Shown: one piece after another, positions 1 to 7,744 of the stretch
How the letters are laid out: the number at the start of each line of letters is the position of its first letter
Position numbering within the stretch: position 1 is the first letter of the stretch
DNA from: Angelakisella sp.
GTDB taxonomy: Bacteria; Bacillota; Clostridia; Oscillospirales; Ruminococcaceae
Reading direction: 5' to 3'
Assembly (NCBI GenBank): GCA_013316495.1
Contig: WSMP01000030.1
Span: 1-13,534, forward strand
DNA length: 13,534 bases
Made by a program: the position numbers and the translations under genes
Notes under the pieces: model-generated
Told to the model about the DNA's origin: nothing
Database searches by the model: none
Seen by the model: only the letters and a program-made list of their open reading frames with translations

Positions 1-919
1 GCATGGGGGGGATACCTTTTCGTACCAGGTAGCGGTACACCGTCGGCGGGGCGCAGAAGGAGGTGACGCCGTAGCGGTTGATGACGGCGGTAAGCTGCCG
101 GGGGTCGAAGGTATCAAAGTCATAGACCATGACGGCGCTGCCCACCAGCCACTGGCCGTAGAGCTTCCCCCAGGCGGCCTTGGCCCAGCCGGTTTCCGCC
201 ACGGTAAAGTGGAGTCCTCCCTCCTCCGCCTGCTGCCAATATTTGGCGGTGATGATATGGGCCAGGGGGTAGGCAAAGTCGTGGAACACCCCCTTGGGCT
301 GTCCGGTGGTGCCGGAGGTGAAATAAAGGAGCATGGGGTCGGTGGCGGCGGTTTCCCGGCGGGGAAAGTCCTCTGGGGCCCGCTCCATCTCCCGCGTCAG
401 GTTCTGGAAGCCGGGGACATCCTCCCGGACGCACCAGCGGCAGCAGGGCTGCCCGGTTTTTTCCAAAGCCCGGTAGAGCCTTTCCGGCACCCCGTCCTGG
501 GGGGTGCAAATCACCGCCCGCACCTTGGAGGCCCGGAACCGGTAGACATAGTCCCCTTCGGTGAGCATATGGGTGGCGGGAATCATCACCGCCCCCAGCT
601 TATGGAGGGCGATGGCGGCAAACCAATACTCGTAGTGGCGCTTAAGCACCACCATCACCCGCGCTCCCTGGCCGATGCCCGCCCGGCTGAGGACATTGGC
701 CATCCGGTTGCTCTCCCGCCGGAGCTGGCGGAAGGTGAAGCGCCGCTCCTCCCCCTGGGTGTTGCACCAGACGAGGGCGATTTTCTTCGGGGATTCCTCT
801 GCCAAGGCGTCCACAACATCGTAGCCAAAGTTGAAATTCCCCGGATAGTTCAGGGTGAGGCGCAAAAGCCGCCCCTCCCCGTCGGTGACTTCCTGGGCAA
901 ACCGGTGGTAAATGCTCAT
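1..919 (-). CDS. AMP-forming acyl-CoA synthetase, partial (C-terminus beyond window)
   Basis: An open frame runs from an ATG at 919 to the left edge, giving 306 residues. It is an ANL-superfamily adenylate-forming enzyme that would activate a carboxylic acid with ATP and CoA. Residues 199-211 (YFTSGTTGQPKGV) are the canonical AMP-binding P-loop. Residues 242-256 (ETGWAKAAWGKLYGQ) and 288-298 (FCAPPTVYRYL) resemble the acetyl-CoA/medium-chain acyl-CoA synthetase branch (COG0365, ACSM-like); that branch is inferred by eye. The C-terminal lid domain lies outside the window. The start overlaps the accA stop as ATGA, and AAAGGAG sits 5 nt upstream, so translation is probably coupled to accA. Its place at the end of the FAS II operon suggests activation of free or exogenous acyl chains, but the substrate is unknown. 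The class is secure and the chain-length preference is not. Confidence 0.88.
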   Translation of the reverse strand, partial: MSIYHRFAQEVTDGEGRLLRLTLNYPGNFNFGYDVVDALAEESPKKIALVWCNTQGEERRFTFRQLRRESNRMANVLSRAGIGQGARVMVVLKRHYEYWFAAIALHKLGAVMIPATHMLTEGDYVYRFRASKVRAVICTPQDGVPERLYRALEKTGQPCCRWCVREDVPGFQNLTREMERAPEDFPRRETAATDPMLLYFTSGTTGQPKGVFHDFAYPLAHIITAKYWQQAEEGGLHFTVAETGWAKAAWGKLYGQWLVGSAVMVYDFDTFDPRQLTAVINRYGVTSFCAPPTVYRYLVRKGIPPM

Positions 920-1719
920 AAGCTCTCCTTTGCGCCGCATACCGCGCTGGAGCCGATCCGGCGGAAGCGCTCGTACCGCTTGGATACCAGGTCCGAATCC
1001 TGGGCGAGGCTTTCCAGCTCCTCCTCCAGAAGGGCGCGTATGCGATGGTAAAATTCTTTTTTCCCCAGCTCCTTTTCGGAAAGGATGCGCTCCACAATCC
1101 CCAGGCTTTTGGCGTCCTCCGCCGTCAGCCGCAGGCTGGCCGCCGCCTCCGCCGCCTTGCTGGAATCCTTCCACAGGATGCTGGCGCACCCCTCCGGGGA
1201 AATCACCGAATAGACGGCGTTTTGCAGCATCCAGACCCGGTCCGCCACCGCCAGGGCCAGGGCGCCGCCGCTGCCCCCCTCCCCCACCAGGATGGAGATG
1301 ACCGGCACACAGAGGGTGGAAAGCTCCAGCAGATTTTCCGCAATGGCTTGGCCCTGGCCCCGCTCCTCCGCGCCGACGCCGCAGCAGGCCCCGGAGGTAT
1401 CCACAAAACAGATCACTGGCCGTCCAAACTTTTCCGCCTGCTTCATCAAACGCAGGGCCTTGCGGTATCCTTCCGGATTCGGGGCCCCAAAGCCCCGGCA
1501 GGTGCGTTCCTTGGCGGTGTGGCCTTTTTCGATGGCGATGACGGTGACCGGGCTTTCCCCCAGCCAGGCCACTCCCCCCACAATGGCGGGATCATCCCCA
1601 AAGCGGCGGTCCCCGTGGAACTCGATGAACCCCCGGAAGAGATTGGTAATATAGTCCAGGCCGGTGGGCCGCCCGCTTTGGCGGACCAGCTTTACCCGGT
1701 CGTAAGGCATCTTCCCCAT
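916..1719 (-). CDS. accA: Acetyl-CoA carboxylase carboxyltransferase, alpha subunit
   Basis: This 267-aa protein is the alpha half of the carboxyltransferase that moves CO2 from biotin-BCCP to acetyl-CoA to form malonyl-CoA, in an alpha2beta2 complex with AccD. The crotonase-fold core is visible: EFHGDRRFGDD (33-43), GAPNPEGYRKALRLM (78-92), DTSGACCGVGAEERGQ (107-122) and GEGGSGGALALAVADRV (146-162). It is shorter than E. coli AccA (about 319 aa), mostly because of a reduced N-terminus. The ATG at 1719 lies 4 nt after the accD stop and is preceded by a purine-rich GGGGAGGATGAGGG. The gene ends inside the start codon of the acyl-CoA synthetase gene (4-nt ATGA overlap). Confidence 0.96.
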   Translation of the reverse strand: MGKMPYDRVKLVRQSGRPTGLDYITNLFRGFIEFHGDRRFGDDPAIVGGVAWLGESPVTVIAIEKGHTAKERTCRGFGAPNPEGYRKALRLMKQAEKFGRPVICFVDTSGACCGVGAEERGQGQAIAENLLELSTLCVPVISILVGEGGSGGALALAVADRVWMLQNAVYSVISPEGCASILWKDSSKAAEAAASLRLTAEDAKSLGIVERILSEKELGKKEFYHRIRALLEEELESLAQDSDLVSKRYERFRRIGSSAVCGAKESL

Positions 1720-1723
1720 GCCC

Positions 1724-2578
1724 TCATCCTCCCCTTTTGTGCAGCTTTAGCAGCTCTGCCAGCAGCTTCCTCTGGCCGGAGCGGGAGGCGATGGCGTCCA
1801 CAAAGCCATGCTCCAGCAAAAACTCCGCCTTCTGGAACCCGGCGGGCAGAGCCTTCCGGGTGGTCTGCTCAATCACCCTGGCCCCGGCAAAGCCCACGGT
1901 GGCCCCCGGTTCCGCCAGGAGGATATCCCCCTCCATGGCGAAGCTGGCGGTAACCCCGCCTGTGGTAGGGTCGGTAAGCACCGCCAGGTACAGCAGCCCG
2001 GCGTCGCTGTGGCGCTTCACCGCGGCGCTGGTTTTCGCCATCTGCATCAGGGAGAGCAGCCCCTCCTGCATCCGGGCCCCGCCAGAGACGGTGAACCCCA
2101 CCACCGGCAGGCGGCGGGCCAGGGCGTGCTCAAAGAGGGAGGTTATCTTCTCCCCCACCGCGCTGCCCATGCTGCCCATCATAAAGTAAGGCTCCATCAC
2201 AAAGAGGCAGCAGTCCTGGCCGCCGATTCGGGCCTCCCCGCAGACCACCGCTTCCTCCTCCCCGCTGGCGGCACGCACCGTCTCCACCTTGTCCCGGTAG
2301 CCGGGGAACCCCAGGGGGTTTTCCGCCCGCACCCCGGCAAAAAGCTCCCGGAAGCTCTCCTTGTCGGTAATCATCCGCACCCGCTGGCGGGCCTTCATCC
2401 GGAAATGGTAGCCGCAGGAGCAGACCAGGTCGTTGGCCCACAGGCGGCTGAGGGGGATATCCCTGCGGCAGTTGGGGCAGGTCTTTTCCGGCTCCCCCTG
2501 GTCCTGCTGGACCGGGGCGGCGGTGCGTCCCCCCTCCTCCAGCTGGTTTTTTGGTTTTAGGAAGTGTATAAACGCCAT
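1724..2578 (-). CDS. accD: Acetyl-CoA carboxylase carboxyltransferase, beta subunit
   Basis: This 284-aa protein is the zinc-ribbon-bearing partner of AccA. The ribbon cysteines are C34, C37, C53 and C55. The second pair is spaced C-X-C (VCSCGYHF) where the family normally has C-X2-C, and direct reading of the codons (GTC TGC TCC TGC GGC) confirms this. The carboxyltransferase core is intact: EPYFMMGSMGSAVGEK (129-144), SGGARMQEG (165-173), DPTTGGVTASFA (203-214) and the FAGARVIEQT segment (230-239). The ATG at 2578 follows the accC stop by 4 nt. The N-terminal stretch before the ribbon (about 10-32) is polar and probably flexible. Confidence 0.96.
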   Translation of the reverse strand: MAFIHFLKPKNQLEEGGRTAAPVQQDQGEPEKTCPNCRRDIPLSRLWANDLVCSCGYHFRMKARQRVRMITDKESFRELFAGVRAENPLGFPGYRDKVETVRAASGEEEAVVCGEARIGGQDCCLFVMEPYFMMGSMGSAVGEKITSLFEHALARRLPVVGFTVSGGARMQEGLLSLMQMAKTSAAVKRHSDAGLLYLAVLTDPTTGGVTASFAMEGDILLAEPGATVGFAGARVIEQTTRKALPAGFQKAEFLLEHGFVDAIASRSGQRKLLAELLKLHKRGG

Positions 2579-2582
2579 GGTA

Positions 2583-3890
2583 TCACCCGTTTCCCATAAA
2601 GGTTAAATCGTAATTCCCGGAGGTAAACCGTTCATCCTCCACAATGCGCAGCTGCTCCTCCAGGTTGGTGGGGATGCCGTCGATCACCAGCTCGCAGAGG
2701 GAGGCCCGGAGCTTTCGCAGCGCCTCCTCCCTGGTTCCCGCAAAGACGATCAGTTTTCCCAGGAGGGAATCGTAATAGGGGGAGACGGCGGTGCCCTCCA
2801 CCAGGCAGGTATCGAACCGCACCGAAGGCCCGCCGGGGACGTGGAGCATCCGTAGCGTCCCGCAGCTCCTGGCGTTGATGCGGCATTCGATAGCCGCCCC
2901 CGCCATGGGGACCTCCTCCTGGGAAAAGGCCAGGGGGATGCCGGCGGCAATGCGAATCTGCCACTTCACCAGGTCGATGCCGGTGAGCATCTCGGTGACG
3001 CAGTGCTCCACCTGGAGGCGGACGTTCATCTCCATAAACCAGAACCGTCCCTCCCGGTCCAGGAGGAACTCCAGCGTCCCTGCCCCCACATATCCCAGCT
3101 TCTTTACCGCCCCGGTGGCCAGGCGAATCAGCTCCCGGCGCTGCTCCTCCCCCACCGCCGGGGAGGGGGTCTCTTCGATGAGCTTTTGGTTGCGCCGCTG
3201 GAGGGAGCAGTCCCGCTCCCCCAGGCAGACCACGTTCCCCTGCTCGTCGGCCAGTATTTGCAGCTCTACATGGCGGGCGGGGAAGATGTACTTTTCCAGG
3301 TAGAGGCTCCCGTCCCCAAAGGCCCCGGCGGCCTCCCCCGCCGCCTGGTTCCAGGCCTCCTCCAGCTCATCTTCCCGGCGCACCAGGCGGATGCCGCGGC
3401 CCCCGCCCCCGGCGCAGGCCTTGAGCATCACCGGGTAGCCCATTTTTTTCGCTTCCTTTTGGGCCTCCGGAAGGCCGGAAAGAGCCTTGGTGCCGGGGAT
3501 AACCGCAAGGCCGGTATCCCGCACCAGCTCCTTCAGCACCGCCTTGTCCCCCAGCCGCTCCATGCTCTCCGGCTCCGGGCCGATGAACACCAGGCCGTTT
3601 TTCCGGCAGAGGCGGGCAAAGCGGGCGTTCTCCGACAGAAAGCCGTACCCAGGGTGGATGGCCTGGGCCCCGGTGAGGAGGGCGGCGCTGACAATCTGGT
3701 TGGCGCAAAGGTAGCTTTCCGCAGCCTCTGGCCCGCCGACACAGCAGCTTTGGTCCGCCAGGGCCACATGGAGGGCGTCCCGGTCCGCCTGGGAGTAAAC
3801 CGCCACGGTGGAAACGCCCATCTCCTTGCAGGCCCGGATAATCCGAACGGCAATCTCCCCCCGGTTGGCTACCAGTATCTTCGAAAACAT
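2583..3890 (-). CDS. accC: Biotin carboxylase subunit of acetyl-CoA carboxylase
   Basis: This 435-aa ATP-grasp enzyme carboxylates the biotin on AccB using ATP and bicarbonate. Visible landmarks are KILVANRGEIAVRI (4-17), HPGYGFLSEN (79-88), K116 and K157, the glycine-rich ATP loop AGGGGRG (160-166), HVELQ (207-211), E275 and E287 as likely metal ligands, R291, and QVE (293-295). Two conserved places differ from the usual family pattern. EMNTRLQVEHPVTE reads as EMNVRLQVEHCVTE (286-300). The segment after RINA (337-340), normally an EDP...PSPG loop, is replaced by a shorter RSCGTLRM, which partly accounts for the length of 435 against about 449. The ATG at 3890 follows the fabZ stop by 3 nt. 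Core residues are kept, so it is probably active. Confidence 0.95.
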   Translation of the reverse strand: MFSKILVANRGEIAVRIIRACKEMGVSTVAVYSQADRDALHVALADQSCCVGGPEAAESYLCANQIVSAALLTGAQAIHPGYGFLSENARFARLCRKNGLVFIGPEPESMERLGDKAVLKELVRDTGLAVIPGTKALSGLPEAQKEAKKMGYPVMLKACAGGGGRGIRLVRREDELEEAWNQAAGEAAGAFGDGSLYLEKYIFPARHVELQILADEQGNVVCLGERDCSLQRRNQKLIEETPSPAVGEEQRRELIRLATGAVKKLGYVGAGTLEFLLDREGRFWFMEMNVRLQVEHCVTEMLTGIDLVKWQIRIAAGIPLAFSQEEVPMAGAAIECRINARSCGTLRMLHVPGGPSVRFDTCLVEGTAVSPYYDSLLGKLIVFAGTREEALRKLRASLCELVIDGIPTNLEEQLRIVEDERFTSGNYDLTFMGNG

Positions 3891-3893
3891 CCT

Positions 3894-4319
3894 TTATCCC
3901 TCCCCCATCTCCGCCGCCGCAAAGGAGAACTCGGCGGAGACGCAAAGCCGTCCCTCCACCGTCACTCTCCCTTCCGCAAAGTAGAAGGGGGGCTTCGCCC
4001 GCCGGATGCGGCACCGGGCCTCCACCCGGTCTCCAGGGCGCACCGGGGAGCGGAACTTTACGTTGTTAAGGCCGGTATAGACCGGAAGCCGCCCTGCCTC
4101 CAGGGCATCCCGCAGCAGGACGCAGGCGGACTGGGCCAGTATCTCGCAAAGGATTACTCCGGGGACGATGGGCCGCCCCGGAAAATGCCCCTGGAGGAAA
4201 AACTCATCCCCCCGGACGGTGTAGCATCCCACCGCCTCCCCGTCCTGCTCCTCCACCGTGTCCAGCAGCAGCATGGGCTCCCGGTGGGGGAGCAGCTTTT
4301 TGATCGCTTCTCGCTCCAT
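3894..4319 (-). CDS. fabZ: 3-hydroxyacyl-ACP dehydratase
   Basis: This 141-aa hot-dog-fold protein dehydrates 3-hydroxyacyl-ACP to trans-2-enoyl-ACP in the FAS II cycle. The N-terminal LLPHREPMLLLDTV (9-22) and the active-site segment GHFPGRPIVPGVILCEILAQ (44-63) are typical; H45 and E59 are the expected catalytic pair. The start chosen is the ATG at 4319: it is one base after the accB stop, has AGGAGGTG 5 nt upstream, and gives the usual family N-terminus. A longer upstream frame would run into accB. The length matches the family. FabZ and the isomerising FabA are related, but the LLPHREP start and the operon favour FabZ. Confidence 0.95.
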   Translation of the reverse strand: MEREAIKKLLPHREPMLLLDTVEEQDGEAVGCYTVRGDEFFLQGHFPGRPIVPGVILCEILAQSACVLLRDALEAGRLPVYTGLNNVKFRSPVRPGDRVEARCRIRRAKPPFYFAEGRVTVEGRLCVSAEFSFAAAEMGEG

Positions 4320-4320
4320 C

Positions 4321-4740
4321 CTAGCACCTCCTGATGCGGAAAAGCGGGGTGCCGTACTCCACCACCTGGCCGTTGGCAGCGCAAATCTCGGCGATGACCC
4401 CCTCCTCCTCGGCGGCAATTTCGTTCATCAGCTTCATCGCCTCCACAATGCAAAGGGTCTGCCCCTTTTTCACCCGGTCCCCCAGGGCCACATAGGGGGC
4501 GGCGCTTTCGGTGGGAGCGGCGTAAAACACCCCTACAATGGGGGATGTAACCTGGATAGTCTCCCCGGTGTCCACAGGCTCCGCCGGGGCGGCGGGCACC
4601 GGAATGACGCTGGCGGCCGCCGGGGGGACCGAAAGGTTCCGCTCCAGGCGCACCACCTGGTCCGCTTGGGTAATCTCCAGGCCGGTGAGGCCCAGCTCCT
4701 GCATCAGGCCAGCGTATTTACGGATCTCTGCTTCGCTCAT
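4321..4740 (-). CDS. accB: Biotin carboxyl carrier protein of acetyl-CoA carboxylase
   Basis: This 139-aa carrier holds the biotin that shuttles carboxyl groups between AccC and AccAD. The N-terminal helix region (1-33) leads into a Pro/Ala-rich linker (about 38-57), then the biotinyl/lipoyl beta-barrel (61-138). The biotinylation motif EAMKLMNE is at 100-107 with K103 as the modified lysine. The thumb-type insertion SPIVGVFYAAPTESAAPYV (66-84) marks the acetyl-CoA carboxylase type of BCCP. The ATG at 4740 is 3 nt after the fabF stop, with an AAGGTGG-type site inside the fabF end. The gene stops 1 nt before fabZ. Confidence 0.96.
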   Translation of the reverse strand: MSEAEIRKYAGLMQELGLTGLEITQADQVVRLERNLSVPPAAASVIPVPAAPAEPVDTGETIQVTSPIVGVFYAAPTESAAPYVALGDRVKKGQTLCIVEAMKLMNEIAAEEEGVIAEICAANGQVVEYGTPLFRIRRC

Positions 4741-4743
4741 GGC

Positions 4744-5985
4744 TCACACCACCTTCCGGAAGGCCAGGCAGGCATTGTGCCCGCCAAAGCCCAAAGAATT
4801 GGAAAGGGCCAGGGTAACCTCCGCCCGGACCGCGGTATTGGGCAGATAGCAGAGGTCGCAGGCCTCGTCCGGCTCCAAAAGATTGATGGTAGGGGGAAGG
4901 ATTCCCCCCTCCAGCGCCAGAAGGCAGGCGATAGCCTCCACCGCCCCGGCTGCGCCCAGCATATGACCGGTCATGGATTTGGTGGAGCTCACCTGGGCCC
5001 GGCGGGCGGCCTCCTCCCCCAGGGCCTTTTTGATGGCGGCTGTCTCCACCACGTCGTTCATGGGGGTACCGGTGCCGTGGGCATTGATATAGACGATGTC
5101 CTTCTCGGTATATCCCCCTTCCTCCAGCGCCTGGCTCATGGCGCGGGCAGCGCCTTGGGCCTCCGGGTGGGGGGCGGTGATGTGGTAAGCGTCACAGGTG
5201 GAGCCATAGCCGCACACCTCCCCGTAAATCCTGGCCCCCCTGGCCTTGGCATGGCTGTATTCCTCCAGCACCAGGGCAGCCGCCCCCTCCCCGATGACAA
5301 AACCGCTCCGGCGCTTATCGAAGGGCAGGGAGGCGCTGTCGGGCTCGCTGGCGGTGGAAAGAGCCTGCATATTCACAAAGCCCGCAATGCTGGAGGGGTT
5401 CACAGCCGCTTCCGCCCCGCCGGTGATAACGGCGTCGGCATAGCCATGGCGAATGAGCCGCAGCGCCTCCCCAATGGCGTTGGAGCCGGATGCGCAGGCG
5501 GTCACCGCCGGCATGGCGGGGCCCTGGCAGTTGTGGCGGATGGCAATAAGCCCCGCCGCCATATTGGCAATCATCATGGGTACAAAGAGGGGGGAAACCC
5601 GGCGGGGCCCCTTTTCCAGGAGCTTTTTATACTCCCGCTCGAAGGTGCCGATGCCGCCGATGCCGCTGCCAAAGAGCACCGCCAGCCGCTCCGGGGCCAC
5701 CTTCCCCTGGATGCCGCTTTCCTCCGCCGCCTCTTGGGCCGCCGCCACCGCCAGCTGGGCGTAGCGGTCGGTGCGCAGCACCTCGTTGGGCTCCAGGTAC
5801 CGGTGGGGATCGAAGCCCCGGACCTCCGCCGCCAAGGCCGCCTTATATCCTGCCGGGTCAAATTGGGTGATGGGACCGATGCCGTTTTTACCGGCCTTCA
5901 TCCCCTCCCAGGTCTCCCGGACGGTGTTCCCTAGGGGAGTGACCGCCCCCAGCCCGGTGACTACAACTCTCCTGTTTTCGCTCAT
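4744..5985 (-). CDS. fabF: 3-oxoacyl-ACP synthase II (beta-ketoacyl-ACP synthase)
   Basis: This 413-aa thiolase-fold condensing enzyme elongates acyl-ACP with malonyl-ACP. The Cys-His-His triad and lysine are visible: C164 in TACASGSNA, H303 in NAHGTGTPMND, and K336 and H341 in STKSMTGHMLGAAG. The C-terminal NSLGFGGHNA (396-405) is typical of KAS I/II. The length equals the usual FabF. The ATG at 5985 has GGAGG 7 nt upstream. It is the only condensing enzyme in the window; no fabH is seen. It lies 137 nt after fabG, the only large gap inside the operon, so its expression could be tuned there. Confidence 0.97.
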   Translation of the reverse strand: MSENRRVVVTGLGAVTPLGNTVRETWEGMKAGKNGIGPITQFDPAGYKAALAAEVRGFDPHRYLEPNEVLRTDRYAQLAVAAAQEAAEESGIQGKVAPERLAVLFGSGIGGIGTFEREYKKLLEKGPRRVSPLFVPMMIANMAAGLIAIRHNCQGPAMPAVTACASGSNAIGEALRLIRHGYADAVITGGAEAAVNPSSIAGFVNMQALSTASEPDSASLPFDKRRSGFVIGEGAAALVLEEYSHAKARGARIYGEVCGYGSTCDAYHITAPHPEAQGAARAMSQALEEGGYTEKDIVYINAHGTGTPMNDVVETAAIKKALGEEAARRAQVSSTKSMTGHMLGAAGAVEAIACLLALEGGILPPTINLLEPDEACDLCYLPNTAVRAEVTLALSNSLGFGGHNACLAFRKVV

Positions 5986-6086
5986 GGCTGTACCTCCTAT
6001 GGCTTGTGGTGTCTGTTTGCGCCGGCCGTCTTTTGCCCTGGGGCCTGGCCTTTGTGATCTCTGCCGCTTTCCTGCTTACCCTTAAA

Positions 6087-6110
6087 CACGGGGGCTTTCT
6101 TTCCCCCATG
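6087..6110 (-). other. Hairpin in the fabG-fabF intergenic gap
   Basis: On the transcribed strand CATGGGGG pairs with CCCCCGTG (8 pairs, one G-T) around an 8-nt AAAGAAAG loop. It is followed only by TTTAAGGG, so it lacks a real U-tract and does not look like a full terminator. It could be an mRNA processing or stabilising element, or a weak attenuator between the first four and the remaining genes. The rest of the 137-nt gap (5986-6122) holds the fabF ribosome binding site and nothing else recognisable. Confidence 0.45.
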
Positions 6111-6122
6111 CCAGTTACTGCC

Positions 6123-6851
6123 TCACATGGCGATGCCGCCGTCCACCCGCAGCACCTCGCCGGTGATGTAGGCCGCTTGGGCCAGGAAGGCCGCCGCTTG
6201 GGCCACCTCCTCCGGCGCCCCCATCCGTCCCAAGGGAATCTGCGCCAGCATCGGGTTTTCCCCCTGCCCCCTGGTCATATCGGTGGCGATAAAACCGGGG
6301 GCGATGGCGTTGCACCGGATGCCCTTGGGGGCCAGCTCCCTGGCTACCGATTTGGTGAGGCCGATAAGCCCCGCTTTGGAGGCGGCGTAGTTGCACTGCC
6401 CCGCGTTGCCCATCATCCCCACCACCGAGGTGATGTTGACAATACACCCCTCCTTTGCCCGCAGGAAGAGGCCGGTGCAGTGGCGAATCATGTTGAAGGC
6501 GCCCTTCAGGTTGGTGTTCAGCACCGCGTCAAAGTCCTCTTCCTTCATCATTGCCAGAAGACCATCCCGCGTGATGCCGGCGTTGTTCACCAGAATTTGG
6601 ACCGTGCCAAACTCCTTGCGAATTTGGGCGGTTACCTCCTTTGCCTCCCCGTAGGAGGAGACATCGCAGCGGTAGGCTTGGGCCCTTACGCCAAACTGCT
6701 CCCGGCACTCCATACAAACTTTTTCTGCACTGGCGGAGTTCCCCACACAGATGGCCGCAATATTGGTCCCCTGGGAGGCCAGCTCCAGGGCGATGGCCCT
6801 GCCAATCCCCCGCGAGGCCCCGGTGACAATGGCTGTTTTCCCTTTCAGCAT
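6123..6851 (-). CDS. fabG: 3-oxoacyl-ACP reductase
   Basis: This 242-aa short-chain dehydrogenase reduces 3-oxoacyl-ACP with NADPH. The Rossmann glycine motif TGASRGIG is at 10-17, D63 lies in the CDV segment, NNAG is at 89-92, and the N-S-Y-K tetrad is N114, S142, Y155 and K159. The C-terminal PGFIATDMT (185-193) and TGEVLRVDGGIAM end are classic FabG. The ATG at 6851 overlaps the fabD stop by 7 nt (ATGCTGA) with GGAGG 7 nt upstream. Other SDR functions are possible by sequence alone, but the operon makes FabG nearly certain. Confidence 0.97.
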   Translation of the reverse strand: MLKGKTAIVTGASRGIGRAIALELASQGTNIAAICVGNSASAEKVCMECREQFGVRAQAYRCDVSSYGEAKEVTAQIRKEFGTVQILVNNAGITRDGLLAMMKEEDFDAVLNTNLKGAFNMIRHCTGLFLRAKEGCIVNITSVVGMMGNAGQCNYAASKAGLIGLTKSVARELAPKGIRCNAIAPGFIATDMTRGQGENPMLAQIPLGRMGAPEEVAQAAAFLAQAAYITGEVLRVDGGIAM

Positions 6852-7744
6852 CCTTCCACCTCCGCCAGGTATTCCATTGCGGTTTTGGCTGTTACCCCGC
6901 TGTCAATGCGGCGGATCATGCCGGTGAGGCTCCTGCCGGGTCCAATCTCCACAAAGGTATCCGCCCCCTCTGCAATCATGTTCCGGATGCTCTCTTCCCA
7001 CCGCACGGGACTGCAAATCTGCCGGGCCAAAAGCTCCGCCGGTTCCTCCTGGTAGGGGCGGGCGGTGAGGTTTCCATAGAGGGGAATGCTGCCGGGACGA
7101 AGCTCCGCCTTTGCCAGCACGGCGGCGAAATCCTTGGCCGCCTCCTTCATGAAGGGGGAGTGAAAGGCCCCCTTCACCGCCAGCGGAACCGCCTTGCCCC
7201 CGGCGGCCTTCACCGCCGCGAAGAAATCGGGCATCCTTTCCGCCAGCCCGGAGACGGTGGTCTGTCCAGGGCAGTTGTAGTTCACCGGGTACAGCTGCGA
7301 AAACTGGCCGCAGAGGCGCTCCACCTCCTGGGCCGGGAGCTTCAGGACGGCAGCCATGGCGGTTTCGAACCGCTCCGCCTCCCGCTGCATCAGTTCCCCC
7401 CGCCGGCACACCAGGGAAAAACCGGTCTCCCAGTCCATCACCCCGCAGAAGGCCGCTGCGGCCACCTCCCCCAGGGAGAAGCCTGCCGCCATGGCGGGAT
7501 GCACTCCCCTTTCCTCCAGCACCGCCGCCAGCGCCAGCTCGGTGGCGAAGAGGCAGGGCTGGGTGTTCTTCGTCTCCCGCAGCTCCTCCTCCCGGCCCCC
7601 AAAGCACTGGGCGGAGGTTCCAGGCCGGAGCCGATCGCACATCTCGTAGACCCCGGCGGCGGCGCTGTATTTTTCTGCCGCCTCCCGGCCCATACCGGGG
7701 TACTGGTCCCCCTGGCCGGAGAAAACAAAGGCTAGCTTACCCAC
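6845..7744 (-). CDS. fabD: Malonyl-CoA:ACP transacylase
   Basis: This 299-aa enzyme transfers malonyl from CoA to ACP. FSGQGDQYPGMG (8-19) is the N-terminal oxyanion region, S90 in GFSLGE is the nucleophile, R115 in CRRGELM would bind the malonyl carboxylate, and H195 in GAFHSPFM is the catalytic base. The nucleophile elbow reads GFSLGE rather than the common GHSLGE. The start is GTG at 7744 with AGGGAGG 7 nt upstream; it overlaps the fabK end by 13 nt, consistent with translational coupling. The length is close to the family norm of about 310. Confidence 0.96.
   Translation of the reverse strand: MGKLAFVFSGQGDQYPGMGREAAEKYSAAAGVYEMCDRLRPGTSAQCFGGREEELRETKNTQPCLFATELALAAVLEERGVHPAMAAGFSLGEVAAAAFCGVMDWETGFSLVCRRGELMQREAERFETAMAAVLKLPAQEVERLCGQFSQLYPVNYNCPGQTTVSGLAERMPDFFAAVKAAGGKAVPLAVKGAFHSPFMKEAAKDFAAVLAKAELRPGSIPLYGNLTARPYQEEPAELLARQICSPVRWEESIRNMIAEGADTFVEIGPGRSLTGMIRRIDSGVTAKTAMEYLAEVEGC

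Noticed and set aside
4258..5934. A 558-codon open frame on the plus strand opposite fabF and accB, and similar long plus-strand frames at 209-1051, 1045-1953 and 3003-4334
   Set aside because: They are antisense shadows caused by GC-rich third positions of well-supported minus-strand genes; their products are rich in Gly, Pro, His and Arg and show no family motifs.
5888..6109. A 73-codon minus-strand frame across the fabG-fabF gap into fabF
   Set aside because: It overlaps fabF out of frame and has a composition typical of non-coding GC-rich sequence.
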